Source of the DNA: Paragemmobacter amnigenus
GTDB taxonomy: Bacteria; Pseudomonadota; Alphaproteobacteria; Rhodobacterales; Rhodobacteraceae
DNA length: 64,000 nucleotides
Direction: 5' to 3'
NCBI RefSeq assembly: GCF_009908265.2
Contig: NZ_JAAATX020000011.1
Span: 120,817 to 184,816 of the forward strand
Shown here in pieces: positions 9,091-17,726 of the stretch. The position numbers and the translations under genes are program-made. Each line of letters starts with the position of its first letter. The first letter of the stretch is position 1. A model generated the notes under the pieces. It did not search any database and was not told the DNA's origin. It saw only the letters and a program-made list of their open reading frames with translations.

Positions 9091-9426
9091 TGTTTCAAAG
9101 GGAGTTGGCAGGGCCATCCGCCCTTCGGAGACTGGGCGCTTGACGCGGAATTGGTCTCCGAATGGCCTGCGTCTCTCTTCGAGCGCCCCTCGACTGTCAC
9201 GGGACGGCGTGAAACATCCTTGAAATTCCAATGGGTTGCGGCGCTCATGGGGTCGTCCCGTTCGCGAGTTAATCCGGTGACGGAGACGGACACGAAGGCG
9301 CAGGGCGGCCAGAAGGACGGTTCCGTGGCGGCCGATCCCGAAGTCCGGCGGAAGCGTCCGAAGCGAGCCAGAACCCTGCCGGAAGTCTCTGATGACAAAC
9401 ACACTTCGTGCCCATAGCCTGGCGCA
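9091..9426. other. gap between tRNA-Ser and the first element gene; probable left junction zone
   Basis: No convincing gene is present on either strand. The ORFs here are frame shadows or the antisense of the tRNA. The left boundary of the integrated element should lie in this stretch, because the next genes are of the mobile type. I see no repeat of it near the right edge of the window. Confidence 0.4.
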
Positions 9427-10263
9427 ATGTCGAACGGGCCCTGGACGGATGAAGAGAACGACCTGATCGTCGCGGATTACTTCGCGATGCTGGCCGACGA
9501 CATCTCGGCGCGCCGCTACAGCAAGGCCGAACACCGCCGCGCGCTTCTGCCGCTGCTGAACGCCCGGTCGGAGGGATCGATCGAGTTCAAGCACCAGAAC
9601 ATCAGTGCGGTGCTGAAGGGCCTCGGCGAGGACTGGATCTCCGGTTACAAGCCCGCGTTCAACTTCCAGATGACCTTGGTGGATGCCGTGGCGCGTTGGC
9701 TGGCGCTAAACCCGGCGTGGCTCGGGCGCCAACCGGGGCTGCAAACCGTCGCTGGCCTGCGCGAGGCGGCGCAGATTTGGATCGGGCCGCCTCCGACGCT
9801 GTCGAACCAGCCGCCCCCGCAGGAGCTGGACCAGATGCTGCACATCGCCCGCAAGTTCGACGTGGCGGGCCGGGACGAGCGCAATCGGGCCCTCGGACGC
9901 GCGGGCGAGGAGCGCGTGCTGGCGCATGAGCGCGCGGCATTGCGGACGGCAGGACGGGACGATCTGGCCCGCAAGGTGCGCTGGGTGTCGGAGGAGGATG
10001 GCGATGGCGCAGGCTACGACATCGCGAGTTTCGCCCCGGACGGTCTGCCCCGGCTAATCGAGGTCAAGACGACGAACGGATGGGAGCGCACGCCGTTCCA
10101 CATCACCCGCAACGAACTGGCCGTGGCCGAGGAGCGCCGGTCGGAATGGCGCCTGTTCCGGCTCTGGAACTTCTCCCGCGAGCCGAAGGCGTTCGAACTG
10201 CACCCGCCGCTCGATGCACACGTTTCACTGACCGCAACGACGTTTCAGGCGAGCTTTCACTGA
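9427..10263 (+). CDS. DUF3883 domain protein, predicted PD-(D/E)XK nuclease-like
   Basis: The 278-aa protein has an N-terminal helical part (about 1-110) and a C-terminal DUF3883-type domain with GYDI (Asp198) and IEVKTT (Glu212, Lys214), the acid and E-x-K residues of the restriction-endonuclease fold. DUF3883 domains recur in restriction and defence proteins. It is the first gene after tRNA-Ser and is convergent with the integration module, 3 nt from its end, so it may be cargo. Catalytic activity is inferred only from the motif. Confidence 0.7.
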   Translation: MSNGPWTDEENDLIVADYFAMLADDISARRYSKAEHRRALLPLLNARSEGSIEFKHQNISAVLKGLGEDWISGYKPAFNFQMTLVDAVARWLALNPAWLGRQPGLQTVAGLREAAQIWIGPPPTLSNQPPPQELDQMLHIARKFDVAGRDERNRALGRAGEERVLAHERAALRTAGRDDLARKVRWVSEEDGDGAGYDIASFAPDGLPRLIEVKTTNGWERTPFHITRNELAVAEERRSEWRLFRLWNFSREPKAFELHPPLDAHVSLTATTFQASFH

Positions 10264-10266
10264 GGC

Positions 10267-10650
10267 TCAGTCGAACACCCGCTCCGGCTGTTCGTGCCAT
10301 GGCAGGGCCGCGACATCGGTCAGTTTCAACAGGGTCACGGCGGGCACCTCACGCTTGTAGACGAGGCGCTTGAGGACTCCCGGCGCGAGATAGGCGAGCC
10401 GCAGCTGTCGGCTGACATGGCGTTCGGCCAGCCCTACAGCTTTCGCCAAATCGGTCACCGTGTTGAATTCACCAGCCTCCACGCGTCGCCGCCAGCCCCA
10501 CGCCCGGCCGATGGCGCGCAGGATATGCGGATCCTGCGTCCGGTCTTCGCTGGGCAGATAGGTGGCGGGCGGCATGATCTTCGGCCGCCCGTTCTGTTTG
10601 CGCACCTTGAGCGGCACGAAGATCTGGATGGACTCGTCGGGTTTCATCAT
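10267..10650 (-). CDS. ParB-like HTH protein of the integration module
   Basis: A 127-aa protein with a basic N-terminal half and a helix-turn-helix (TDLAKAVGLAERHVSRQLRL, about residues 67-86) like that of ParB-type or plasmid-replication regulators. Its ATG overlaps the recombinase stop as ATGA, so it is translated with the recombinase. It may be a DNA-binding partner such as a directionality or control factor; that role is inference from position. Confidence 0.65.
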   Translation of the reverse strand: MMKPDESIQIFVPLKVRKQNGRPKIMPPATYLPSEDRTQDPHILRAIGRAWGWRRRVEAGEFNTVTDLAKAVGLAERHVSRQLRLAYLAPGVLKRLVYKREVPAVTLLKLTDVAALPWHEQPERVFD

Positions 10651-11972
10651 TCCGCCGCCACCTTCTTTCGTGGGGCCATCATGTCGCGCATGACGCCCGA
10701 GACGCTGTCGGTCCGGACATCGATCACCAGCCCTTCGGACGTAACGGTGACCCGGCGCACCAGCAACTGCACGATCCGGGTCTGCTCTGCAGGGAATAGC
10801 TGGCCCCAGACGTCTTCGAACGTCTGCAGCGCGGAGATCACATCGGCCTCGGCGAAGGCGTGACCCTCGCGCGCCAAGTGGGCGATGACCTGTGCCGTGA
10901 TCGACGGGGCGCGCATCACCCGCCGCAACTCGGTCACCACGGCCGCTTCCACGAGGTCGGCAGGAAGGCGGCGCGGGATGCCTGTATCGCTGGGTTCGCG
11001 ATTTTTGATGACGTCCATCGAGACGTAGTACCGGTATCGCCGCGCGCCCTTCTTCGTGCTGCTCGGGGTCATGGCGGCACCCGTGGCCGTAAAGATCAGC
11101 CCCTTGAGCAACGCAGGCGCCTGCGCGCGGGTGTTGTTGGCGCGCTTTCGTGGGCTCTCGCGCAAGATGGCATGGACCTGATCCCATAGCTTCTGGTCGA
11201 TGATGGCCTGATGCTCGCCGGGATAAGCCTTGCCCTTATGGACGGCGTCGCCGCGATAGACGCGGTTCACCAGCACCCTGTAGAGGTATCCCTTGTCGAC
11301 CAAGGTGCCCTGCTTGTTGCGGAACCCTTTGCGGCGCAGTTCACGGGCCAGCACGGTCGCTGATCCGACCTCGACGAACCTCTCGAAGATGCCCCGCACG
11401 GTGGCGGCCTCGTCCTCGTTCACCACGAGCTTGCGATCCTTCACATCGTAGCCGAGCGGGACATAGCCGCCCATCCACATGCCCTTCATGCGGGAGGCGC
11501 GGACCTTGTCGCGGATGCGCTCGGCTGTGACCTCACGCTCGAACTGGGCGAAGCTGAGCAGGATGTTCAGCGTCAGACGCCCCATGGACGTTGTCGTGTT
11601 GAATGACTGCGTGACCGACACGAAGGTTACGCCGTTGCGGTCGAAGACCTCGACCAGCTTCGAGAAATCCATCAGCGACCGCGACAGTCGGTCGATCTTG
11701 TAGACGACCACCACATCGATCAGGCCGTCCTCGATGTCGGCCAGAAGCTGTTTGAGGCCGGGCCGCTCCAGCGTCCCGCCCGAGATGCCGCCGTCGTCAT
11801 ACTGGTCGCGGACCAGCACCCAGCCCTCGGATCGCTGGCTGGCGATGTAGGCCTCACAGGCCTCCCGCTGGGCGTGCAGGCTGTTGAACTCCTGCTCCAG
11901 CCCTTCCTCGGAGGATTTGCGCGTGTAGATGGCGCAGCGTTGGCGGCGGATGGGATTTGCGCGCTGATCCAT
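10647..11972 (-). CDS. large serine recombinase (integrase)
   Basis: A 441-aa site-specific recombinase. The N-terminal resolvase domain shows the catalytic serine in YTRKSSEEG (Ser20), the DGGISGG and VYKIDRLSR segments and the FAQFERE helix; a recombinase domain and a zinc-ribbon/coiled-coil-like C-terminal part follow. Such enzymes integrate and excise phages without homology-length limits. The ATG at 11972 overlaps the DUF2924 stop as TGATG. It is the best candidate for the element's integrase. Confidence 0.93.
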   Translation of the reverse strand: MDQRANPIRRQRCAIYTRKSSEEGLEQEFNSLHAQREACEAYIASQRSEGWVLVRDQYDDGGISGGTLERPGLKQLLADIEDGLIDVVVVYKIDRLSRSLMDFSKLVEVFDRNGVTFVSVTQSFNTTTSMGRLTLNILLSFAQFEREVTAERIRDKVRASRMKGMWMGGYVPLGYDVKDRKLVVNEDEAATVRGIFERFVEVGSATVLARELRRKGFRNKQGTLVDKGYLYRVLVNRVYRGDAVHKGKAYPGEHQAIIDQKLWDQVHAILRESPRKRANNTRAQAPALLKGLIFTATGAAMTPSSTKKGARRYRYYVSMDVIKNREPSDTGIPRRLPADLVEAAVVTELRRVMRAPSITAQVIAHLAREGHAFAEADVISALQTFEDVWGQLFPAEQTRIVQLLVRRVTVTSEGLVIDVRTDSVSGVMRDMMAPRKKVAAE

Positions 11973-12427
11973 CAATCATTCCCCCGCTTGCGCTCGCGCA
12001 ACCCGAAGAAGCGGTAGCCATTCCAGCGCGTCCCGGTGATGGCCCGCGCGATCGCGGACAAGGATTTGTAGGGGCGGCCTTGCCAATCGAAACCGTCTCG
12101 CAAGACGGTGATCGTGTGCTCGACCCCGTTCCATTCGCGGATCAGCCGCGTGCCGACCACAGGATTGCGAGGATCGGCGATCTGGCTCTTGCGCGTCAGG
12201 GTGCCGCTGACCTCGTCGGCCAGCAGGTCCAGCATGCGTCGGGTTTCGCGATCAGGACCGCCATACGTCAGTTCCTGGATGCGGTAGGCCAACCGGCTCT
12301 CAAGGAACGCCCGGCTGTTGTTCGGCGCTGCCGAGGCGAAGATCGTCTGCCACTCCGACTTCAACTGGGTGACGGACATGGACTTCAGCGCTGCCAGGCG
12401 CGCAGGGATTGGATCGGGCTTCGTCAT
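11972..12427 (-). CDS. DUF2924 family protein
   Basis: This 151-aa protein matches the DUF2924 family by its SVTQLKSEWQTIF start and the RNPVVGTRLIREWNGVEH and YKSLSAIARAITGTRWNGY segments. The family is found beside serine recombinases of alphaproteobacterial prophages; its function is unknown. The second half resembles small RAMA-like DNA-associated modules (SLSAIA...W.G..FF). A GGAGAAA ribosome site precedes the ATG at 12427, which overlaps the upstream gene by 4 nt. Confidence 0.8.
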   Translation of the reverse strand: MTKPDPIPARLAALKSMSVTQLKSEWQTIFASAAPNNSRAFLESRLAYRIQELTYGGPDRETRRMLDLLADEVSGTLTRKSQIADPRNPVVGTRLIREWNGVEHTITVLRDGFDWQGRPYKSLSAIARAITGTRWNGYRFFGLRERKRGND

Positions 12428-12627
12428 GCGTTTCTCCGATGAGTTGGAGCTGCATGACGGCATTGGTCGTCGGGATAGTGTAGGCAACGTTCTCCAGTAT
12501 TGTTAGATACTTCGACCCCATCCTGCCCGAGCAGCCGAACCAGCCCGAACGCCAGCAGGCCGCACAGTTCGGCACGGCGCTCAGCGGCGCTCATCTGATC
12601 GGGAGGGAGCGGGTTCGGGCGGTTCAT
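12424..12627 (-). CDS. small conserved protein heading the recombinase operon
   Basis: A 67-aa protein beginning MNRPNPLPPDQMSAAERRAE. Its AERRAELCGLLAFGLVRL helix is of a kind I recall in the same place upstream of DUF2924 in related prophages. The last codons overlap the DUF2924 ATG (ATGA). No function is known. It is probably the first gene of the four-gene integration operon. Confidence 0.6.
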   Translation of the reverse strand: MNRPNPLPPDQMSAAERRAELCGLLAFGLVRLLGQDGVEVSNNTGERCLHYPDDQCRHAAPTHRRNA

Positions 12628-12641
12628 GTCTCGTAGCCGTA

Positions 12642-12660
12642 TTCGGTGATGGATACCGAA
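12642..12660. promoter_or_regulatory. inverted repeat upstream of the integration operon
   Basis: TTCGGT-gatggat-ACCGAA ends 15 nt before the 67-aa gene start on the minus strand and could be an operator. The divergent gap (12628-12827) also holds two GAGGTTGAA direct repeats at 12773-12781 and 12785-12793, in front of the plus-strand gene. Confidence 0.35.
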
Positions 12661-12827
12661 CAAAAGCCACCCGGCCGCCCGGGATGGGACATCTCACGAA
12701 AGCGGGATCCGGAAATGCGAACAGGGAGAGAACGTCAGGGCTTGCCGAGCACGGATTTGTCCATGATTATCGGAGGTTGAAGCAGAGGTTGAATCAATCG
12801 AGTGCAGTAGTTCATTGAGGTAAGTTC

Positions 12828-15071
12828 ATGGCGCGCAAAGCATCCCCGATCGGTCCGCATGTTCACTGCCTGATTGAGGATGCCCGCATTGACCTTGCTC
12901 GCGCTGTCCTCGCGATGAGGGAGGGTGAAAACGAACCAGATTTCGACCTACCCGCTGAGCCTCCCGATCCAACGAATGAAGATGCGGTCAATGCATTTCG
13001 GCAAGGCGTTCTAGAGACATTGGCGGCATTCGACGCTGATGAGTTGCGGCCCGCAGAGCAACGATCACGTCGCGTTCTGGCGTTGGCCGAAGGCAAGGGT
13101 ATCGATTCCCTAACGGCAATCACCGAACAACAACTCGACGACGAGCAAACGCTCGAGTTCGATCGGCAACCCGATCCGCTCTGCAAGAGCATCTGGGCAT
13201 TTCTGAACGTCCGCCAGACATTCGAGGACGCCGAGAGTTTCCACTTCGCCCGCAAATTCAGGGACTATGGCAAGCTCTACGATGCCTTTGAGGTGGAACT
13301 CGAAAAGGCGGTCAACCTCAATTCGGGGTCGATCGACGAGAAGGCTCTGGCCGCGAAAATCACGTCGGTTTTGCAACTCAAAACCGCTTGCACGGTGAAG
13401 GCACTGGATTTGCCCGCCACTGCCGCGCACCCAGCCTCGATTATGCTGATTGTTCGCCATGGCGGGCCGCTGTCGAGCGTCCATGATCATCGTGACGACG
13501 GACACCGGGGCACGATCTATTATCGTCCGCCGAACGAGGCCACTCTCATCTACACGCCCGCCATCCGACAGATCGAGGTCTGCGCAGACAGTCCGGTGGT
13601 GCGGCAGGGCGTTGCCGGGTCATTCGCCGAGGAGGCGCTGGGGCACGACGTTTCGCAGAAACCGTTGACTTGGAAACGCTACAACCTTTCGCGTTTCCGC
13701 AGTTCGCTGCGGCTCGATCTGCCGCGTATCCCAGGCTACGAGATCACGGATGCGCGTGTCCTCGAAGCCGAAATCCGCCTTGGCTCATGGAGCCGGAAGC
13801 TTCTTCTGAAGGTGGCGGCCGACGACGACATCGAGGAGGTCGCCGACCGCTATCTGAAGCCCAACAACATCTTCCGCCGCGCCGACGGCTTCAGCCGCGT
13901 GGGGATTGCCGTCAGCTACAATCGCATAGGTGACGCCAAGGTGCGCACGCTCAACATCACCATTTCCAGCTCGAAGAGCTGCAACCTTCAGAGCAACAAG
14001 GATCCGGATGAACGGAACCTCGGGTTCGCGCTTCTCGATGCCTGGGGCATTCTCAGCGCCTTCAAGCAGATTGAGCCCACCGACCTTCGCGGGATCTTCC
14101 CGCAACTGGTCATGCTTCACGACCGGATCGAGGACTATGTCAGCGGTGAGTATCTGCGCGAGCTCGGTCTCGATCCGGACCGCATGATTCAGGGCGGTCT
14201 TCTCGACCGGCGGGGGCGCCAGGACATCGTGCTTATCGACGATGACGACATGGGCAGCGAAGCCGAGGTCAAGCCATCCGGCATCGAGGGCATGTCGCGC
14301 GTTGTCGGTGCCTTCGGAAAAGACGGGGGCCTGAGGCCGACATCAGATCTCGAGATGTACGAGATCAACCGCGAATGGCTGCACGAAACCGTGGTTGGGC
14401 TTCTGAAACCGATGCTGAACAAAACCGCGGCGCAGGTGCTCGATCCGGACCTATCAATGCTCGGCTCCATGCGGATCGACGGTGCCGATGTTCCAATCTA
14501 CTTCGCCCGCCGCCTTCACGACCTCAAGACGATTTCGCGCCTTGATCAGCTGATGCGCGCGCGCAACGCGGCCGGTGTCGGGATCGTGCTGTCGGCAAGC
14601 ACAGACGGTCATGGATACCTTGGGCCGAACCTCGTCGTCCCCGTTTCTGGCTGCATGTCAACGGACGCCGACAATCTTCTTCTCTCCCGAGATGCGCTTG
14701 AGCTCGCCTACCGAACCAATCGTTCTCTGGCGCGGGGCGGTGCGACGCCGCAGGTCCTGCGATCGGGCACGCAATCGGCAACATTGCACATCCCCGGCAA
14801 GACATCGCTCGCGCTGACTGGGGCGGATCAGATCACGATCTTCGACCGTCTGGTCGCCGCCGAAAAGACTGGCAGCCCGGATGTCCAAGTCAAGCAGTTG
14901 ATGGACGGGCTTGGGTCGCGCAGTCCCCAACAGGCCTTCCGCAAGGAAACCTGGGACAGCATCCGCGACGTCTACATCGGCGCGGGCGCGAAACGGGGCT
15001 ACTGGCGCCTGCTGGTCAATGCACTGCCAGCCAAAGACGTGGCCGAAGCCCCGGTCGAGGAACCCGTCTAA
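12828..15071 (+). CDS. unrecognised 747-aa prophage protein next to the integrase
   Basis: I do not recognise this protein. It is soluble by composition, acidic in its first 180 residues, and shows no P-loop, nuclease or signal motif. A conserved-looking central part (about 200-500) contains NITISSSKSCNLQS and a DDDD run near residues 466-469, followed by a C-terminal part with GYLGPNLVVPVSGC. The ATG at 12828 has a GAGG ribosome site 9 nt away. Its place between the integrase and the early operon is a common cargo or defence site in prophages. Confidence 0.75.
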   Translation: MARKASPIGPHVHCLIEDARIDLARAVLAMREGENEPDFDLPAEPPDPTNEDAVNAFRQGVLETLAAFDADELRPAEQRSRRVLALAEGKGIDSLTAITEQQLDDEQTLEFDRQPDPLCKSIWAFLNVRQTFEDAESFHFARKFRDYGKLYDAFEVELEKAVNLNSGSIDEKALAAKITSVLQLKTACTVKALDLPATAAHPASIMLIVRHGGPLSSVHDHRDDGHRGTIYYRPPNEATLIYTPAIRQIEVCADSPVVRQGVAGSFAEEALGHDVSQKPLTWKRYNLSRFRSSLRLDLPRIPGYEITDARVLEAEIRLGSWSRKLLLKVAADDDIEEVADRYLKPNNIFRRADGFSRVGIAVSYNRIGDAKVRTLNITISSSKSCNLQSNKDPDERNLGFALLDAWGILSAFKQIEPTDLRGIFPQLVMLHDRIEDYVSGEYLRELGLDPDRMIQGGLLDRRGRQDIVLIDDDDMGSEAEVKPSGIEGMSRVVGAFGKDGGLRPTSDLEMYEINREWLHETVVGLLKPMLNKTAAQVLDPDLSMLGSMRIDGADVPIYFARRLHDLKTISRLDQLMRARNAAGVGIVLSASTDGHGYLGPNLVVPVSGCMSTDADNLLLSRDALELAYRTNRSLARGGATPQVLRSGTQSATLHIPGKTSLALTGADQITIFDRLVAAEKTGSPDVQVKQLMDGLGSRSPQQAFRKETWDSIRDVYIGAGAKRGYWRLLVNALPAKDVAEAPVEEPV

Positions 15072-15106
15072 CAGCGGTCTAACATGCGGCGGGAGACGGT
15101 CTAACA
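15066..15106. repeat. three helically phased GTCTAACA direct repeats
   Basis: Copies lie at 15066-15073, 15077-15084 and 15099-15106, that is 11 and 22 bp apart. The first contains the stop codon of the 747-aa gene, and the set ends 44 nt before the next gene. The outer flanks AGCGGT / ACCGCT are also complementary. The phasing suggests a protein-binding array on one DNA face. Confidence 0.45.
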
Positions 15107-15149
15107 AACCGCTGATTACTGGAAGGGCTCCACATAGAGGAGCACTTCC

Positions 15150-15395
15150 ATGCCGACTCCCTTTTACTCGCGCCAGGCAGCCCCGACGAGCTGGTCCGTC
15201 GCCGCGAACACCAAGCCCACCACCCACAACTCGGAATGGCGCTGCACGCGCTGTGACAAGCTGCTCGGCGTCTGCCGGGACGGCCGCATGCACCTGCGCT
15301 TCGCGCGGGGGCACGAGTATCTCGTGGGCTTTCCGGTGCAGGCCACCTGCCGCGGCTGCGGCTCGCTGAACAACGCGACCGCAGCCGCGCGCTGA
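15150..15395 (+). CDS. Com-like zinc-finger protein
   Basis: An 81-aa protein with two CxxC pairs, CTRCDKLL and CRGCGSLN, about 35 residues apart. This is the layout of the phage Mu Com family, small zinc proteins that act on translation of phage modification genes. It has a GAGGAG ribosome site. In this prophage its target is unknown; the downstream methyltransferases are one possibility. Confidence 0.6.
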   Translation: MPTPFYSRQAAPTSWSVAANTKPTTHNSEWRCTRCDKLLGVCRDGRMHLRFARGHEYLVGFPVQATCRGCGSLNNATAAAR

Positions 15396-15494
15396 CGCGC
15401 GCATTCACCCAACCCCCTGAAATCGCAGAGACGCGCGACGTCCTGACTTGGCCACGAGAAGGCGCCGGACGCCTGGCCGCAAGGCAGGCGTCCG

Positions 15495-16217
15495 ATGTCC
15501 TTCGCGTGGCACGAGATCCGTGATCACCTCATGCAATCTTCCTCCAACCTTCACTTCCAGCGCAGTTTCGACGCCGTCAGGCGTACGCAGGCCGCCCTCG
15601 CACCGTTCCGGGATCCGGCGGCCCTGCTGGACGGGCTGCACCGCACCACCGGCGATCATGGCCAGAAGAACGTGATCCTCTCCGCGCTCGTCAGGGCGGC
15701 GCAGGGCGACGGGCCCACGTCTGACTGCGCGCTGACTCTCCTGCTGTTGGCGCTCTGGCCCGGCCTCGACGGCATCCGGCGCCGGTCGATCTGGCGCAGG
15801 CTCGGCATCGCCGACGAGGTCGCGTCCGACGTGCTGGCGCGCACCACTGAGGCGGTCCGCAGCCTCGACCTCGGGCGCGTCAACTGGATCGCGGCCACGG
15901 TGCTGCGAAATGTCGAGCGCGACATGATCCGCGTGCGCCAGCGCGACATGGCGCGCGAACATCTCGCCAGTGGCGCCGACCCCGACGAGGTGGCGGACAG
16001 CGGCGAAACCGGCATCGGCGCAACCGGGTACGCACGGCTGAACGGCGCCGTGCGGAAGCTGCTCGGCGATGACGCCCTGCTGGTGATCCGCGTGGCGATC
16101 GAAGGCTTCTCGCAGGCCGAGGTCGCGGTCGAACTGGGTCTGACCGAGGCCGCCGCCCGCAAGCGGTACCAGCGCGCGATGCGCCGGCTGCACGACGCCC
16201 TCGAGGAAATCCCCTGA
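15495..16217 (+). CDS. sigma-factor-like early regulator
   Basis: A 240-aa protein whose C-terminal end (AIEGFSQAEVAVELGLTEAAARKRYQRAMRRL) is a sigma-70 region 4-like helix-turn-helix; the middle part (RVNWIAATVLRNVERDMIR) resembles sigma region 2 helices only loosely. It is the first larger gene of the early plus-strand operon, so it may direct or activate phage transcription. No clear promoter-recognition partner is visible. Confidence 0.55.
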   Translation: MSFAWHEIRDHLMQSSSNLHFQRSFDAVRRTQAALAPFRDPAALLDGLHRTTGDHGQKNVILSALVRAAQGDGPTSDCALTLLLLALWPGLDGIRRRSIWRRLGIADEVASDVLARTTEAVRSLDLGRVNWIAATVLRNVERDMIRVRQRDMAREHLASGADPDEVADSGETGIGATGYARLNGAVRKLLGDDALLVIRVAIEGFSQAEVAVELGLTEAAARKRYQRAMRRLHDALEEIP

Positions 16218-16222
16218 ACCGA

Positions 16223-16257
16223 TGTCCCGATCCGGTCCCGCCGGTGGCTTTTCCCAT
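16223..16257 (+). repeat. 35-nt intergenic element, copy 1
   Basis: TGTCCCGATCCGGTC and GGTGGCTTTTCCCAT flank a variable 5-nt centre. The same two 15-nt blocks recur at 17727-17761 in the next early-gene gap. A short CCGG/CCGG stem followed by CTTTTCCC resembles a weak terminator or RNA processing element. Confidence 0.6.
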
Positions 16258-16301
16258 TCGAGCGCCCCGAGCGCCTTCCCTCCAACCGAAAGCAGACACG
16301 C

Positions 16302-16496
16302 ATGAACCGCACTGCCGATCTGTCGCTCGAGGATTTCAGGCGTCTCCCGGGGCTCTATCGCCGCTGGGAGCTGACCGAGGTCTGCGAGCCCAACCGCAAC
16401 TATCAGATCGAGGACGCCGGCGCCCATGCCGACGGGACGCCGCTGCTGGCGATCTACGTCGCCGAGCCCGCGCCCGACGTCCGCGAGGCCGCCTGA
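16302..16496 (+). CDS. small hypothetical early protein
   Basis: A 64-aa protein (MNRTADLSLEDFRRLPG...) with no recognised domain. It lies in the early operon directly before the 98-aa gene, and its stop codon overlaps a possible upstream start of that gene (TGATG at 16494-16498). Confidence 0.5.
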   Translation: MNRTADLSLEDFRRLPGLYRRWELTEVCEPNRNYQIEDAGAHADGTPLLAIYVAEPAPDVREAA

Positions 16497-16534
16497 TGCG
16501 CCTCCTCGATCACATCATCCCACGGAGAACAGCC

Positions 16535-16831
16535 ATGCCGGACCAACCGGACGACATCACCTGTCTTCGCAAGGCGAGCTACGCCCTTGAAGACCTCCCC
16601 GAAACTATTTCCCTGCCGCAGCGCGCCGGTGACGAGCCGCACGAGCCGCTGCCGGTCGTCGAGGCGACCGTCGACGAGATCGCCTTCGCGATCGTGGAGG
16701 CTGAGCGGGAGAGTACCGCCGCCTACCGCCGCGCCGACGCGCTGAAGCGCCTCTACAAGCTCGCCCGCGAGGCCGGGTGCATCGGCGCGGATCGCGCCGC
16801 CGCGGCAGTGATGAAGAAGGAGGGCCAGTGA
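16535..16831 (+). CDS. small hypothetical early protein with helical C-terminus
   Basis: A 98-aa protein (MPDQPDDITCLRKASYAL...). The ATG at 16535 has a good GGAGAAC ribosome site; an earlier in-frame ATG at 16496 overlaps the previous stop and would add 13 residues. The C-terminal half is a charged helix (VEAERESTAAYRRADALKRLYKLA). Its stop overlaps the ATP-binding protein start as TGATG. Function unknown. Confidence 0.5.
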   Translation: MPDQPDDITCLRKASYALEDLPETISLPQRAGDEPHEPLPVVEATVDEIAFAIVEAERESTAAYRRADALKRLYKLAREAGCIGADRAAAAVMKKEGQ

Positions 16832-17706
16832 TGGCCCTTCCCATCATCGGCGCTGACGAACGGCTCGCTCAGCGCAAGGGTATCAAGGGCGTCATCTTCG
16901 GCCGGTCCGGCATCGGGAAGACCAGTCTGCTCTGGACGCTAAACGCCCCGACCACGCTCTTCCTCGATCTCGAGGCTGGCGATCTGGCGGTCGAGGGGCT
17001 GGAGATCGACACGCTCCGGCCCCGCACATGGAAGGAATGCCGTGATTTCGCGGTGTTCATCGGCGGGCCGAACCCGGCGCTGCGCGAGGATCAGCCCTAC
17101 AGCCAGGCGCATTTCGACGAGGTCTGCGGGCGGTACGGCGATTCCACAGTGATCGGCAAATACGAGACCGTCTTCATCGACTCGATCACGGTGGCCGGGC
17201 GGCTCTGCTTCCAGTGGTGCCGTGGCCAGCCCGAGGCGTTCTCCGAAAAGACCGGCAAGCCCGACATTCGTGGCGCCTACGGTCTGCATGGCCGCGAGAT
17301 GATCGGGTGGCTGACCCACCTGCAGCACACGCGCGGCAAGCATGTCTGGTTCGTGGGCATCCTCGACGAGCGGCTCGACGACTTCAATCGCAAGGTCTTC
17401 CAGCCGCAGATCGACGGCTCGAAGACCGGGCTCGAGCTGCCGGGGATCGTCGATCAGGTCATCACCATGGCCGACATCCCAGACCCGGGCGGCCAGCCGC
17501 AGCGCGCCTTCGTCTGCCAGACGCTGAACCCCTGGGGCTATCCGGCCAAGGACCGCTCCGGTCGTCTCGACAGGGTCGAGGCCCCGCATCTCGGCCGATT
17601 GATGGAGAAGATCCAGCGCCCTGCGGTGCCGGCCTCCGAACGCCTGACCTGGCCGCCGGTGACCCCGGCCGATCCCGCCCCCGCGCAGGAGCCCGGCCAT
17701 GGCTGA
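16831..17706 (+). CDS. phage nucleotide-binding protein (AAA_24, Sak4-like recombinase)
   Basis: A 291-aa RecA-core ATPase with P-loop GRSGIGKT (residues 24-31) and Walker B VFIDSI. This is the AAA_24 / Sak4 type of phage single-strand annealing ATPase, normally encoded next to an SSB. The downstream gene fits that partner. The ATG overlaps the previous stop as TGATG and has a GGAGGG ribosome site. It should act in phage recombination and replication. Confidence 0.75.
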   Translation: MALPIIGADERLAQRKGIKGVIFGRSGIGKTSLLWTLNAPTTLFLDLEAGDLAVEGLEIDTLRPRTWKECRDFAVFIGGPNPALREDQPYSQAHFDEVCGRYGDSTVIGKYETVFIDSITVAGRLCFQWCRGQPEAFSEKTGKPDIRGAYGLHGREMIGWLTHLQHTRGKHVWFVGILDERLDDFNRKVFQPQIDGSKTGLELPGIVDQVITMADIPDPGGQPQRAFVCQTLNPWGYPAKDRSGRLDRVEAPHLGRLMEKIQRPAVPASERLTWPPVTPADPAPAQEPGHG

Positions 17707-17726
17707 GCGCCTCTCGCCATGCCCGG

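Noticed and set aside
8968..9594. 208-aa minus-strand ORF containing EEVGFEPT
   Set aside because: It is the antisense of tRNA-Ser and the following gap; VGFEPT-type peptides are a known artefact of tRNA-Ser genes.
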